A stretch of DNA of 12,083 nucleotides from Euryarchaeota archaeon UBA556 (GTDB lineage Archaea > Thermoplasmatota > Poseidoniia > Poseidoniales > Thalassarchaeaceae): NCBI GenBank assembly GCA_002494975.1, contig DADI01000018.1:7259-19341 (forward strand), written 5' to 3'. Position 1 is the stretch's first letter. Each line of letters starts with the position of its first letter. The notes beneath the pieces were generated by a model. The model searched no databases and had not been told where the DNA came from. It saw only the letters and a program-made list of their open reading frames with translations. Shown here piece by piece: positions 1 to 7,022 of the stretch. The position numbers were made by a program, and so were the translations under genes.

Positions 1-209
1 CTTGATAATTTGGTAGGTTTAGATGGATTGAGATAGTGTACAACATACCCTTCTTTTTTTTCTATCTCTAGATTATCAGGGTGTGAAGTTGTAACTACAG
101 TAACTTGATGGCCCTTAGCAACATATCCTTCACACAAGTCTACACATTGTCTTTGGAAACCACCAAAGCCGTGCGCAAGAGTCGAACGAGTCATCACTAG
201 AATGTGCAT
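1..209 (-). CDS. Glycosyltransferase, GT4-like N-terminal part (partial, 3' end outside window)
   Basis: The minus strand reads from an ATG at 209 through 69 codons without a stop to the window edge. The start is MHILVMTRSTLAHGFGGFQR. A beta strand (HILVMT) is followed by a glycine-rich loop with GGFQR, then a helix and VAKGHQVTVVTT, which is the usual opening of the first Rossmann domain of GT-B enzymes of family GT4 (typically N-x-GG-x-x-R/H, then 'L..RGHeVtvvT'). Such enzymes transfer sugars from nucleotide-sugar donors to surface glycans, glycolipids or glycoproteins. The donor and acceptor cannot be judged because the C-terminal donor-binding domain lies outside the window. Two sulfotransferases next door support a role in a surface-glycan cluster. 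The 106 bp to the next gene is a divergent promoter region. The family is fairly sure; the specificity is unknown. Confidence 0.75.
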   Translation of the reverse strand, partial: MHILVMTRSTLAHGFGGFQRQCVDLCEGYVAKGHQVTVVTTSHPDNLEIEKKEGYVVHYLNPSKPTKLS

Positions 210-315
210 GGAATAAACAAATGAAAGGCTTGAGAGTTATAGGTCTATTCTCTACAAGAGTTAGTGTAAACAAATATTTCTCACTATTAGTCAAACGATG
301 AAAGTGAAATAAGAT

Positions 316-1227
316 ATGGCGGGTGGCAATTATGAGTTGTTACCAATGCCAGAGGTAGATGTATTTCTAATCGGTGCACCTAAAGCAGGCACTACTTGGC
401 TTTCTTATGTCCTCGATCAACATGATGAGATTAATCTTTCAGACCCTAAGGAGCCGAATATAATAGCATCTCACAAAGGTACCTTTATTCGTACGGACGA
501 AGAACCAGATTGGTCTCATTTTGAAAAACATTTTAATGGCCAAGGACTCAAATTGGATGCTTCAGTCCATACTTTTGCCTGCCCACTATCTCCATCAAGA
601 ATCCGCAATCATTTACCAAATGCGAAATTTATTCTTTGTTTAAGAGAACCCGTGGCACGTTCGTTTAGTCATTGGAATATGGTTTTGAATACTAAGGAGG
701 CATCTGCAAATAATACCGATTGGAGTACCTTTGAAAAAGCTTGGAAAGACGCGCGTTTATCCGATGATTCTTTGTATGGGTCATCAATGAATAGGTGGTT
801 GAAAGAATTTGATTTAGATAAGTTTGTGATTATAGATAGTGATCGACTAAAATCAAATCCAATTAGTGCTTTAAGAGAAATTGAGAACTTTCTTGAAATC
901 CAAAACCATGAATATAATCTCGATGAATCCAGACATTCTAACAGTGCCGCCTCCCGAAGACCTATCACATTTTTAGGAAAATCAGCCCGAGTAATATTCT
1001 CAATTATTCCCGATATAATAAAACTTCCAATTGTTAAAATGTTACAGAAAAGAGATTTCAACATCTATAATTTGCCAATACTAAGTAAGAGAGGAATTTC
1101 ACATAAATTAGATGATACACATTACAAAATTTGTGGCGAGGAGCTAATTGAAGAATTAGAAATATTACAAAAACTCACAGGTTTCAACGTCGAAATCTGG
1201 TGTGATGAGATAAATCGCCGCATATGA
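316..1227 (+). CDS. PAPS-dependent sulfotransferase (heparan-sulfate-sulfotransferase-like fold)
   Basis: This 303-residue protein should transfer sulfate from PAPS to a hydroxyl or amine, probably on a glycan. The 5'-phosphosulfate loop is GAPKAGTTWL at 20-29, with K23 as the expected catalytic or phosphate-binding lysine. It is followed by KEPNII at 45-50, a typical K-E-P segment of this family. The 3'-phosphate-binding strand and helix are LREPVARSFSHW at 109-120 (R110 and S118 fit the conserved Arg/Ser). The later segment YGSSMNRWLKEF at 154-165, then FVIIDSDRL, matches the usual 'Y...L..W...F' and 'vl..E.L' region. There is no signal peptide or membrane helix, so it is probably cytoplasmic, unlike the Golgi membrane-anchored animal enzymes. 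An in-frame stop lies two codons before the ATG at 316; a second Met at residue 11 is a possible alternative start. Its stop lies 6 bp from the stop of the opposing sulfotransferase. The substrate cannot be read from sequence. Confidence 0.87.
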   Translation: MAGGNYELLPMPEVDVFLIGAPKAGTTWLSYVLDQHDEINLSDPKEPNIIASHKGTFIRTDEEPDWSHFEKHFNGQGLKLDASVHTFACPLSPSRIRNHLPNAKFILCLREPVARSFSHWNMVLNTKEASANNTDWSTFEKAWKDARLSDDSLYGSSMNRWLKEFDLDKFVIIDSDRLKSNPISALREIENFLEIQNHEYNLDESRHSNSAASRRPITFLGKSARVIFSIIPDIIKLPIVKMLQKRDFNIYNLPILSKRGISHKLDDTHYKICGEELIEELEILQKLTGFNVEIWCDEINRRI

Positions 1228-1233
1228 ATAAAA

Positions 1234-2076
1234 TCACGCTGAATAGCCAAATCTTTCCAATATTGATTTATTCTCTTGTGCAAATACGGACAATTCTTCA
1301 TTTTGTTTATATGCAAAAGCGCGACTATAATCCACCATCGTTTCTATTTCTCTTAGTAGTTTTTCATCTGTTTCCTTACCGATATAATTCCAAATATCCT
1401 TCAAAACAACTGCGGGGCTGGTCAATAAGTCTTCATAGCGTATTTCTAAGACATTCTCATATGACTGAATGACCTTTTTTTCTACATCCATCTGTTCAGC
1501 CCAAAATTCTAGTGCATGTGTAAGAGTAGCAGCTCGCTGCCCCTTTCTGATAGGTGACTTGCTACTTCTCCACTTATACATTTTAGTCCATTTTTTGAAC
1601 CTCCCCTCATCTTCCGTCCAATTTTTTAGACTTCTCGAATGAAGACTTGCGGCAACATCTACTCCATGGCGAACCACATGAATAATTTTCATTTCTGGCC
1701 ATATGTCCTTCCATATAGGCAACGAGGGGCCATTTCTTGGATCTTTCCAGCCCCATTTAGAATCCATATCAAATAATCCATTTTTTAGATTTCGACCAGA
1801 GAATTTTTTACTAGAAGAACTGGCAATTCGTATCCTCAAATATTCCTCAACCTGTTTTCTCGCCGGTGCATAGTCGATTAATTCTTCTAATGCTTTAGGT
1901 CTAGCCCAATCCGCTCCTGCATTTTGATAAATCCATTTATTTAATTGAATAAAAAATTTAGATTCATGATCAGTTTGTAAATCTTTACCCATCATAATAC
2001 CAGATTTATCTAATATGCGCGATACTAGACTAGTCCCACTTCGATGCATACCAATGACTACGAAGGGAGTTTCCAT
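1234..2076 (-). CDS. Sulfotransferase family protein (Sulfotransfer_3-like)
   Basis: This 280-residue protein is a second PAPS-type sulfotransferase, of a different subfamily from its convergent neighbour. The 5' loop is GMHRSGTSLVSRIL at 9-22, the 'G-x-x-R-S-G-T-S/T-L' type with Arg instead of Lys. WGWKDPR at 108-114 is a strong marker of this subfamily. The 3'-phosphate site is IHVVRHGVDVAASLHSR at 132-148 (R136 and S144). RYEDLL at 213-218 is the usual 'y..RYEDL...P' segment ahead of the C-terminal helices. No signal peptide or transmembrane helix is seen, so a cytoplasmic location is expected. Proteins of this type modify carbohydrates, lipids or small molecules; which one is unknown here. 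With the partial glycosyltransferase and the other sulfotransferase it suggests a sulfated-glycan cluster. It begins with ATG at 2076; the loop starts only nine residues later, so the start is well supported. Confidence 0.85.
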   Translation of the reverse strand: METPFVVIGMHRSGTSLVSRILDKSGIMMGKDLQTDHESKFFIQLNKWIYQNAGADWARPKALEELIDYAPARKQVEEYLRIRIASSSSKKFSGRNLKNGLFDMDSKWGWKDPRNGPSLPIWKDIWPEMKIIHVVRHGVDVAASLHSRSLKNWTEDEGRFKKWTKMYKWRSSKSPIRKGQRAATLTHALEFWAEQMDVEKKVIQSYENVLEIRYEDLLTSPAVVLKDIWNYIGKETDEKLLREIETMVDYSRAFAYKQNEELSVFAQENKSILERFGYSA

Positions 2077-2119
2077 GTTACTCCGTGTTGGTTTCTATGT
2101 TAAGTTGTAACGGGTACTC

Positions 2120-2145
2120 TAGCAAAATTACTAGCATAAAATTAC
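2120..2145. repeat. Two tandem imperfect copies of TAGCA-(TA)-AAATTAC
   Basis: TAGCAAAATTAC (2120-2131) is followed directly by TAGCATAAAATTAC (2132-2145), the same word with two extra bases. It lies 44-69 bp upstream of the minus-strand sulfotransferase and 61-86 bp upstream of the plus-strand membrane protein. Read on the minus strand, the second copy contains TTTTATGC, which resembles an archaeal TATA element. It may be a promoter or operator, or chance in an AT-rich spacer. Confidence 0.35.
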
Positions 2146-2205
2146 CAAATAATCAAAGACTAATAAAGCATTTACTTCAATAGCAAGTACCATTTCGACA
2201 AAATC

Positions 2206-2532
2206 ATGATTGATATCGCTTCACTTGTATTAGGGTCTTTTCAAGATACAATGGTTGCAGCCTTTGGAGGCACTTTTGGTTGGATTATTGGACACATCAT
2301 AGTTTTACTATTACTGATATCTATCTTGTGGGTCGCACAAAATCGGAATCATATTCTAAATGAATCGGGATGGGGGTATTCAAATCTTCAAGACATATCT
2401 GTAATATTAATATTAACTGGAGTTCAATATCTTATTTATGTAAATTTACTTGAATTTCCTGTAGAAGCTTCATTAGGTGTTAGTTTGTTTGTTACAATGT
2501 CATTGAGATGGCACATACTTGTTCTTGAATAA
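2206..2532 (+). CDS. Small membrane protein, three predicted helices, function unknown
   Basis: I do not recognise a family for this 108-residue protein. Three hydrophobic stretches are visible: about 18-44 (glycine-containing, then IIVLLLLISILWVA), about 63-82 (VILILTGVQYLIYV) and about 86-102. A short polar loop, QNRNHILNESGWGYSNLQD, separates the first two. There is no signal peptide cleavage site and no cysteine. The positive charge in the first loop suggests it faces the cytoplasm. The ATG at 2206 is the first after a 129 bp spacer shared with the divergent sulfotransferase. The stop is only 7 bp from the end of the convergent secreted protein. Codon use looks like that of its neighbours, and the long amphipathic and hydrophobic pattern argues for a real gene, but no function can be given. 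Confidence 0.6.
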   Translation: MIDIASLVLGSFQDTMVAAFGGTFGWIIGHIIVLLLLISILWVAQNRNHILNESGWGYSNLQDISVILILTGVQYLIYVNLLEFPVEASLGVSLFVTMSLRWHILVLE

Positions 2533-2550
2533 TGAGGTTTTATTCCTCAT
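2532..2550. terminator. Short hairpin at a convergent gene junction
   Basis: ATGAGG (2532-2537) and CCTCAT (2545-2550) form a perfect 6 bp inverted repeat around the 7-base loop TTTTATT. It starts at the last base of the plus-strand stop codon and runs into the last codons of the minus-strand gene. It could help end transcription from both sides. Archaeal termination mainly depends on T-runs, and only a short one (TTTT) lies in the loop, so this is tentative. Confidence 0.3.
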
Positions 2551-3493
2551 ATTCTCGCCCTTTTCTTCGATAATAGAAAAATCCTCCGATTATCAATATC
2601 AAGATTCCAACAGAGCCAGCAATAACTGGCACCTGATCTTCATTAACCCCCAACTGTTCCAAAACAGAACCATTACCTCCTAATTCAATGCCTAATCCCG
2701 ATTTCTTTTTATTAATTTTTAAATTTATTTTATTGGTATCGGGGCATGAATTCGGCCTTATTTCGCCCTTTTCAATAATAACTACACAACCTTCCCAATC
2801 CTTTTCTAAATCACTTGGAGTTCCTATTCTAAAGTTGCAATTCTCTCCAGAGTCTCCAGCCTCGATTTCTACCTTACAATCTCCATCTATATTTTGAAAT
2901 CCATTTGGCCACGAAGAGGAGCCCATATTTTTCTCAATTAAATGAATTTGATAGGTTTTATCGCCTTCTTCATTACTTTCACAAATTATTGCCGCCGAAA
3001 TAGAAATTTCATCCCCTGAATCAAACGTTCCTCCGCCTTGTCCAAACTCTGCTTCGCACGAAAGATATTCGATTATTGTGACAGAAACTTCTTCACTTTC
3101 TGAAGTACCAACAGGATATGGCACACCATTCACCTGAGAAATAGTCGCCGTCACATTAGTTAAAACCTCACCTGGAGATTCAGCTAAATCCGATTTAAAC
3201 ACTACTTCAAAATCAGTACTTCCTCCTGCTGCGATAGTCAATGTCCCTGGTGCTGCATTATCTAAAATACCCGAATCCACAGTAATATCAATAGTTTCCG
3301 AGAACGCTGAAGGATTTTCTACAATACAGTTTACAATGGCTGTTCTGGTTGAACTTGGCCCCGGGTTAATTTCTACCTGATCTTCACACTCAAGAGTCAC
3401 CTCCGGAGCAATTTGCGCAGAAGCCGGTGAGATAAAGCCAAACATCATTGCTGAAACTAGCATCATACAAATGACGCTAGCAACTCTCGACAT
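2540..3493 (-). CDS. Secreted cysteine-rich protein with C-terminal membrane anchor, function unknown
   Basis: This 317-residue protein has a Sec-type signal peptide: basic start MSRVAS, a hydrophobic Met-rich core, and a likely cut after PASA (residue 26) before QIAP. The exported part has two beta-rich sections. About 30-140 resembles NEW3/CARDB-type beta-sandwich domains ('N.s.....titV.sg', LTIAAGGSTDFEVVF). About 141-262 is a second, less recognisable section. Eight cysteines lie in the exported part (36, 56, 146, 171, 206, 219, 236, 250), an even number that fits four disulfides outside the cell. A helix at about 289-307 (VPVIAGSVGILILIIGGFFYY) is followed by RRKGREYEE, a positive-inside stop-transfer tail, so the protein should hang outside the membrane. 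It lacks PGF, so it is not an obvious archaeosortase substrate. It could be a cell-surface adhesion or scaffold protein; no catalytic motif is seen. It is divergent from the thermosome gene across 108 bp. Confidence 0.8.
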   Translation of the reverse strand: MSRVASVICMMLVSAMMFGFISPASAQIAPEVTLECEDQVEINPGPSSTRTAIVNCIVENPSAFSETIDITVDSGILDNAAPGTLTIAAGGSTDFEVVFKSDLAESPGEVLTNVTATISQVNGVPYPVGTSESEEVSVTIIEYLSCEAEFGQGGGTFDSGDEISISAAIICESNEEGDKTYQIHLIEKNMGSSSWPNGFQNIDGDCKVEIEAGDSGENCNFRIGTPSDLEKDWEGCVVIIEKGEIRPNSCPDTNKINLKINKKKSGLGIELGGNGSVLEQLGVNEDQVPVIAGSVGILILIIGGFFYYRRKGREYEE

Positions 3494-3601
3494 ATTACGC
3501 CCGAGTCAACGTTCATGAATAGAATTATTGCAAATAAAAATCATTTTTTGATTAAAACTCGATTCAAAGGATTCATGACAGCACTTACTCCCGATTAGAA
3601 T
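3494..3601. promoter_or_regulatory. Divergent promoter region between secreted protein and thermosome
   Basis: This 108 bp spacer must hold promoters for both genes. It has a very AT-rich core at 3521-3556 (AATAAAAATCATTTTTTGATTAAAA), within which TATA elements for either strand could sit; no single one stands out. The word TTCATGA occurs twice, at 3512-3518 (as the palindrome TTCATGAA, 3512-3519) and 3572-3578, exactly 60 bp apart. The thermosome ATG has no Shine-Dalgarno-like sequence in front of it, which would fit a leaderless or short-leader transcript. Confidence 0.45.
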
Positions 3602-5173
3602 ATGAGCGATGGGGCGGGGCAACCTCCAGTAGTGATAGTTCCCGAACAAACATCAATCACAAGTGGAACTGCGGTTCAAGAGAAATTAATAACTGCGGCT
3701 AGAGTTTTTTCTGATTTATTAAAGCCTACATTTGGCCCTAGGGGGCTGGATAAGATGCTTTACAAAACTAACGGGACAACCGCAGTAACTAACGATGGTG
3801 CTAAAATAGTAGCTGAGTTGTTAGTGAAACATCCAGCGGCCAAAATGATGGTATCTATGGCTAACACGCAAGAGGAAAACTGTGGCGATGGCGTCACTAC
3901 AACTATGCTTCTTTGTGGAGCACTTCTCCAAGAAGCCAACCATTTACTAAGAAAAGGACTGCATCCTTTGACATTAGTTGAAGGTTTTAGAAAGTCTCTC
4001 GAAGTTGCAGAAGTACAAATGGAGAAAGACTCCCAAGAAATTAATGAGGAGAGATTATTGGGTGTTGCAGAAACAGCACTGACAGGAAAAGGAACAGATG
4101 GCGCATTAGATTTGTTCTCATCTATAATAGTGGAAGCACTCACTTCAATTTCTGAAATACAGGAACAACCGAAAGCAGAAAATATTGCTATGTTTAAGTC
4201 AAAAAGCGGCAGTATTAATGATTCAAAAATAATATCCGGTGTCGCATTTCGCCGAAGAGTTTTGATGGATAGCCTGCCCAACAACTTGTCCAAAGTAAAG
4301 GTGGCCGTAATATCGGGGGATATCAAAATTAGAAAAATGACTAGAACTGCCGAAATTCAAATTACTTCAGCAGATCAGTTAGATGCATTTGTTGACGCTG
4401 AGAAACGCCGAAAAAATGCTCTTGGTCAATCCTTAATAGATAGTGGCGCGAAACTTATATTATGTGGAGGAGAAATCGATAGAGACATATTACATCATTT
4501 ATTTGACGAAAATATTCTTGCAATCGGCGAACTCGATTCTTCAGAAGTCGAGAATGCCGCCGCGGCAACAGGGGCCAAAGTAATAGATTCAATTTTAGAT
4601 ATAGGAATTGAAGATTTAGGTTTTTGTGGAAGTGTTATTTGGGAACGAAATGAAGCTAGTGATATGGTGGAAGACGTAGTTAGAATAGATGGTTGTATTA
4701 ATCCAGGTTTGGTCACAATTGAAGTTGGCGGAGCGGGTGAAATAGCCACTGAGGAAATAATTCGTGGATTGCATGATGGATTAAGGGCAGTATCTCTGGC
4801 AATGAATGATCAAGAAGTATTACCGGGCGGAGGGTCAATACATATCCGAATTGCTCAATCGGTTAGAACCGCTTCAGAATCAGAACCAGGACGCTCAAGA
4901 CTCGCAATGGATGCATTCGCCAGAGCAATGGAAACAATACCGGGGGCTCTAGTTGAGAATTCGGGCAATGACCCTTTAGATGGAGTACTTGAATTACGTG
5001 CAGCAACTAGAAACGAAGAGCATTTTAATGGTATAAATGCTGAAGGACACGTGTCTCTGATCGAAAGAGTATGGCACCCTAGATCAATTATTCAAGAGTC
5101 ATTACAATCAGCATGCGAAACAAGTATTGGAATGCTTCGTATAGATCAAGTTATTTCATCCCGTGGAGATTGA
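3602..5173 (+). CDS. thsA: Thermosome (group II chaperonin) subunit, divergent nucleotide loop
   Basis: This 523-residue subunit belongs to the archaeal/eukaryotic CCT-type chaperonin, a double-ring cytoplasmic ATPase that folds proteins. The equatorial domain has LKPTFGPRGLDKML (40-53), TNDGA (63-67) and the nucleotide loop GDGVTT (95-100). The usual loop is GDGTTT/S, so the first Thr is Val here. The intermediate and apical domains run from about 140 to 405, with the second catalytic aspartate at D392 in the segment LHDGLRA. The C-terminal equatorial part has PGGG (408-411), NDPLDG (456-461) and LRIDQVI (512-518). The protein stops right after this, without the Gly/Met-rich tail common in thermosomes, and is a little shorter than the usual 540-560 residues. 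Gaps or changes are also seen in the apical region (EVGGAG where LRGG is common). It may be one of several paralogous subunits. The gene letter is a guess; the family is certain. PurH follows on the same strand after 29-47 bp. Confidence 0.94.
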   Translation: MSDGAGQPPVVIVPEQTSITSGTAVQEKLITAARVFSDLLKPTFGPRGLDKMLYKTNGTTAVTNDGAKIVAELLVKHPAAKMMVSMANTQEENCGDGVTTTMLLCGALLQEANHLLRKGLHPLTLVEGFRKSLEVAEVQMEKDSQEINEERLLGVAETALTGKGTDGALDLFSSIIVEALTSISEIQEQPKAENIAMFKSKSGSINDSKIISGVAFRRRVLMDSLPNNLSKVKVAVISGDIKIRKMTRTAEIQITSADQLDAFVDAEKRRKNALGQSLIDSGAKLILCGGEIDRDILHHLFDENILAIGELDSSEVENAAAATGAKVIDSILDIGIEDLGFCGSVIWERNEASDMVEDVVRIDGCINPGLVTIEVGGAGEIATEEIIRGLHDGLRAVSLAMNDQEVLPGGGSIHIRIAQSVRTASESEPGRSRLAMDAFARAMETIPGALVENSGNDPLDGVLELRAATRNEEHFNGINAEGHVSLIERVWHPRSIIQESLQSACETSIGMLRIDQVISSRGD

Positions 5174-5220
5174 AAGAACGAGTTACAAACACTTCAAGAC
5201 TCATGCTTCCACGCATTAAT

Positions 5221-6813
5221 ATGACAACACGCCGAGCGTTGCTAAGTGTTTGGGAAAAGTCCGGAATCGTAGAACTTGGAAATGCATTATCCAAAATGGG
5301 CTGGGAAATTCTTTCAACAGGCGGAACATCTCGTAAATTAAGAGAAGCTGGAATCCCGGTAATCGATGTAAGTGATGCAACAGGCCATCCGGAATGTTTC
5401 GATGGACGTGTCAAAACACTTCATCCCGCTATACATGGAGGAATACTCGTAAGGCGCGATAGAGAAGACGATATGAGTACACTCGCCGAATTAGATTACG
5501 CTACAATTGATTTAGTGTGTGTGAATTTGTACCCATTTGAAGCCGTTGCAGCAAAGCAACCACCGGTATCAAATGCTGAATTAATTGAAATGATCGATAT
5601 AGGGGGGCCAACAATGATACGTTCTGCTGCTAAAAATCATAAAGATGTGTTAGTACTAACGGATGAAAGCCAGTATCAATCGATTATTCAAGCCCTAGAA
5701 GACGTAAACGGAAATATTTCTCAAATTAGTTTAGAAACAAAACAACAACTTTCTCTTGCGGCATATCAATGCACAGCAGCATATGATACAGCTGTAAGTA
5801 ATGAACTAGAAAAGAGATTTATAGGCGGACCAGTACCAAATCGAATTCATATCTCTTCTGAGAAAGGCGTCCCTCTTCGTTATGGTGAAAATCCACATCA
5901 GCCGGCTTCATTTTACCCTGCTTCTTCAGCATCGGGCGCTAAAGGTTTGGCTGCAGCTATACAACATGGAGGCAAAGCTCTCTCTTTCAATAATTATCTC
6001 GATTTGGATGGTGCGCTAAGAATAGCTCGAGGTTTATTGAGAGATATGGATGAAACACGTAATCATGGATGTGTTGTAATTAAGCATACAAATCCGTGTG
6101 GTGCCGCAATTGACTCTTCTCAAAGTAATGCTTGGAAAAATGCATTAGCAAGCGATCCAGAAAGTGCATTTGGATGTGTAGTTGCCTTTACTTCAGAAGT
6201 TGAAAAAGAGACTGCTGAATCAATAGGGGGGCATTTCTTAGAATGCATAATTGCACCAGGATATACGCCTGAGGCATTAGAGATCCTTTCTCAGAAGAAA
6301 AACAGAAGAATGTTAACAATGTCTGAATTTTTACCGAGAGAAGAAGAAGTTAGAATGCGTCAATTAGATGGTGGTTGGGTAGCGCAAGTACAGGGTCCGC
6401 CAAGTATAGACTGGAGCAATGTCAAATGTGTTACAAAAGTAGTTGGCGATGAGGACTTAGTTGCATTGGCTAAATTCGGTTCAACGGTCCTTTCCGAAGT
6501 TAAATCTAATTCAATAGTATTGGTTGCTGCTACGGAAACAGGTTTTGCAACCGTTGGAGTCGGCCCGGGGCAAACAAGTCGCGTTGAAGCTGTGCGTATA
6601 GCCGCTAGAAGAGCCGGTAGTCGAGCAGTTGGATCTATGATGGTGTCCGATGCGTTTTTCCCATTCCGCGATGGTATCGATACTGCCAATGAAATAGGGG
6701 TCACTACCGTTGTACAACCAGGCGGCTCTATGAGGGATCAAGAAAGCATAGATGCGGCAGATGAACATGGGATGTCGATGCTTTTCACCAGTCAGAGATT
6801 ATTTTTACATTAA
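5221..6813 (+). CDS. purH: Bifunctional AICAR transformylase / IMP cyclohydrolase PurH
   Basis: PurH catalyses the last two steps of IMP synthesis: formylation of AICAR with 10-formyl-THF, then ring closure. From the ATG at 5221 it has 530 residues, the normal bacterial length. The N-terminal MGS-like cyclohydrolase domain shows ISTGGT-like LSTGGT (32-36), DGRVKTLHPAIHGG (61-74) and IDIGGPTMIRSAAKN (125-139). The transformylase domain shows YGENPHQ (221-227), the catalytic KHTNPCG (288-294; K288 and H289), GQTSRVEA (450-457) and SDAFFPFRDGID (476-487). It ends in LFTSQRLFLH, like the usual 'vFTG.RHF.H' end. I chose 5221 because MTTRRALLSV aligns with the usual beginning; ATG 5203 is also possible. 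A longer reading from 5113 would overlap the thermosome gene and add unrelated residues. Many archaea use PurP and PurO instead, so this bacterial-type enzyme may have been acquired. The stop overlaps that of the convergent zinc-ribbon gene by 4 bp. Confidence 0.95.
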   Translation: MTTRRALLSVWEKSGIVELGNALSKMGWEILSTGGTSRKLREAGIPVIDVSDATGHPECFDGRVKTLHPAIHGGILVRRDREDDMSTLAELDYATIDLVCVNLYPFEAVAAKQPPVSNAELIEMIDIGGPTMIRSAAKNHKDVLVLTDESQYQSIIQALEDVNGNISQISLETKQQLSLAAYQCTAAYDTAVSNELEKRFIGGPVPNRIHISSEKGVPLRYGENPHQPASFYPASSASGAKGLAAAIQHGGKALSFNNYLDLDGALRIARGLLRDMDETRNHGCVVIKHTNPCGAAIDSSQSNAWKNALASDPESAFGCVVAFTSEVEKETAESIGGHFLECIIAPGYTPEALEILSQKKNRRMLTMSEFLPREEEVRMRQLDGGWVAQVQGPPSIDWSNVKCVTKVVGDEDLVALAKFGSTVLSEVKSNSIVLVAATETGFATVGVGPGQTSRVEAVRIAARRAGSRAVGSMMVSDAFFPFRDGIDTANEIGVTTVVQPGGSMRDQESIDAADEHGMSMLFTSQRLFLH

Positions 6814-7022
6814 TCCTCAGAATCTCTTTTTTCTCTTAGGAATTTAACGAGAGAATCTAGATTTTCAAAAAGTATAGTCACTACACTTATGTGTTCACAG
6901 TCTTGACAAATGAAACGTTTCCCAGTTTCATAACCCATGTAAGGAACAATACGCGGGCTAAAACAATTAGAACATACTTCTATGTTTTCTAAATCTTTAG
7001 GATTAGATTTCATCATTATCAC
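6810..7022 (-). CDS. Short zinc-ribbon protein, function unknown
   Basis: This protein of about 70 residues has two Cys pairs, CSNC (17-20) and CQDC (39-42), separated by 18 residues that include basic and aromatic positions (PRIVPYMGYETGKRF). This is a single zinc-ribbon fold. The C-terminal part (VVTILFENLDSLVKFLREKRDSED) is a short strand and a charged helix. The start is uncertain: the reading frame opens with GTG at 7022 inside the upstream stop (TAGTG), but ATG codons follow at 7016 and 7013 and may be used instead. It overlaps or abuts the LON-N gene, so the two are probably one transcript and translationally coupled. Such ribbons bind nucleic acid or proteins; which applies here is unknown. 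Confidence 0.7.
   Translation of the reverse strand: MIMMKSNPKDLENIEVCSNCFSPRIVPYMGYETGKRFICQDCEHISVVTILFENLDSLVKFLREKRDSED

Noticed and set aside
669..1064. Open frame of 131 codons on the minus strand within the first sulfotransferase.
   Set aside because: It lies entirely antisense to a gene with clear catalytic motifs and shows no domain of its own.
3760..4326. Open frame of 188 codons antisense to the thermosome gene.
   Set aside because: It is a shadow of the chaperonin frame; Ser/Ile-rich text with no recognisable motif or start context.
5113..5220. N-terminal extension of PurH starting at 5113.
   Set aside because: It would overlap the thermosome gene by 61 bp and adds residues with no likeness to PurH; the family start matches the ATG at 5221.
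6360..6768. Two open frames antisense to the end of purH.
   Set aside because: They cover the conserved transformylase C-terminus in reverse and have no features of real proteins.
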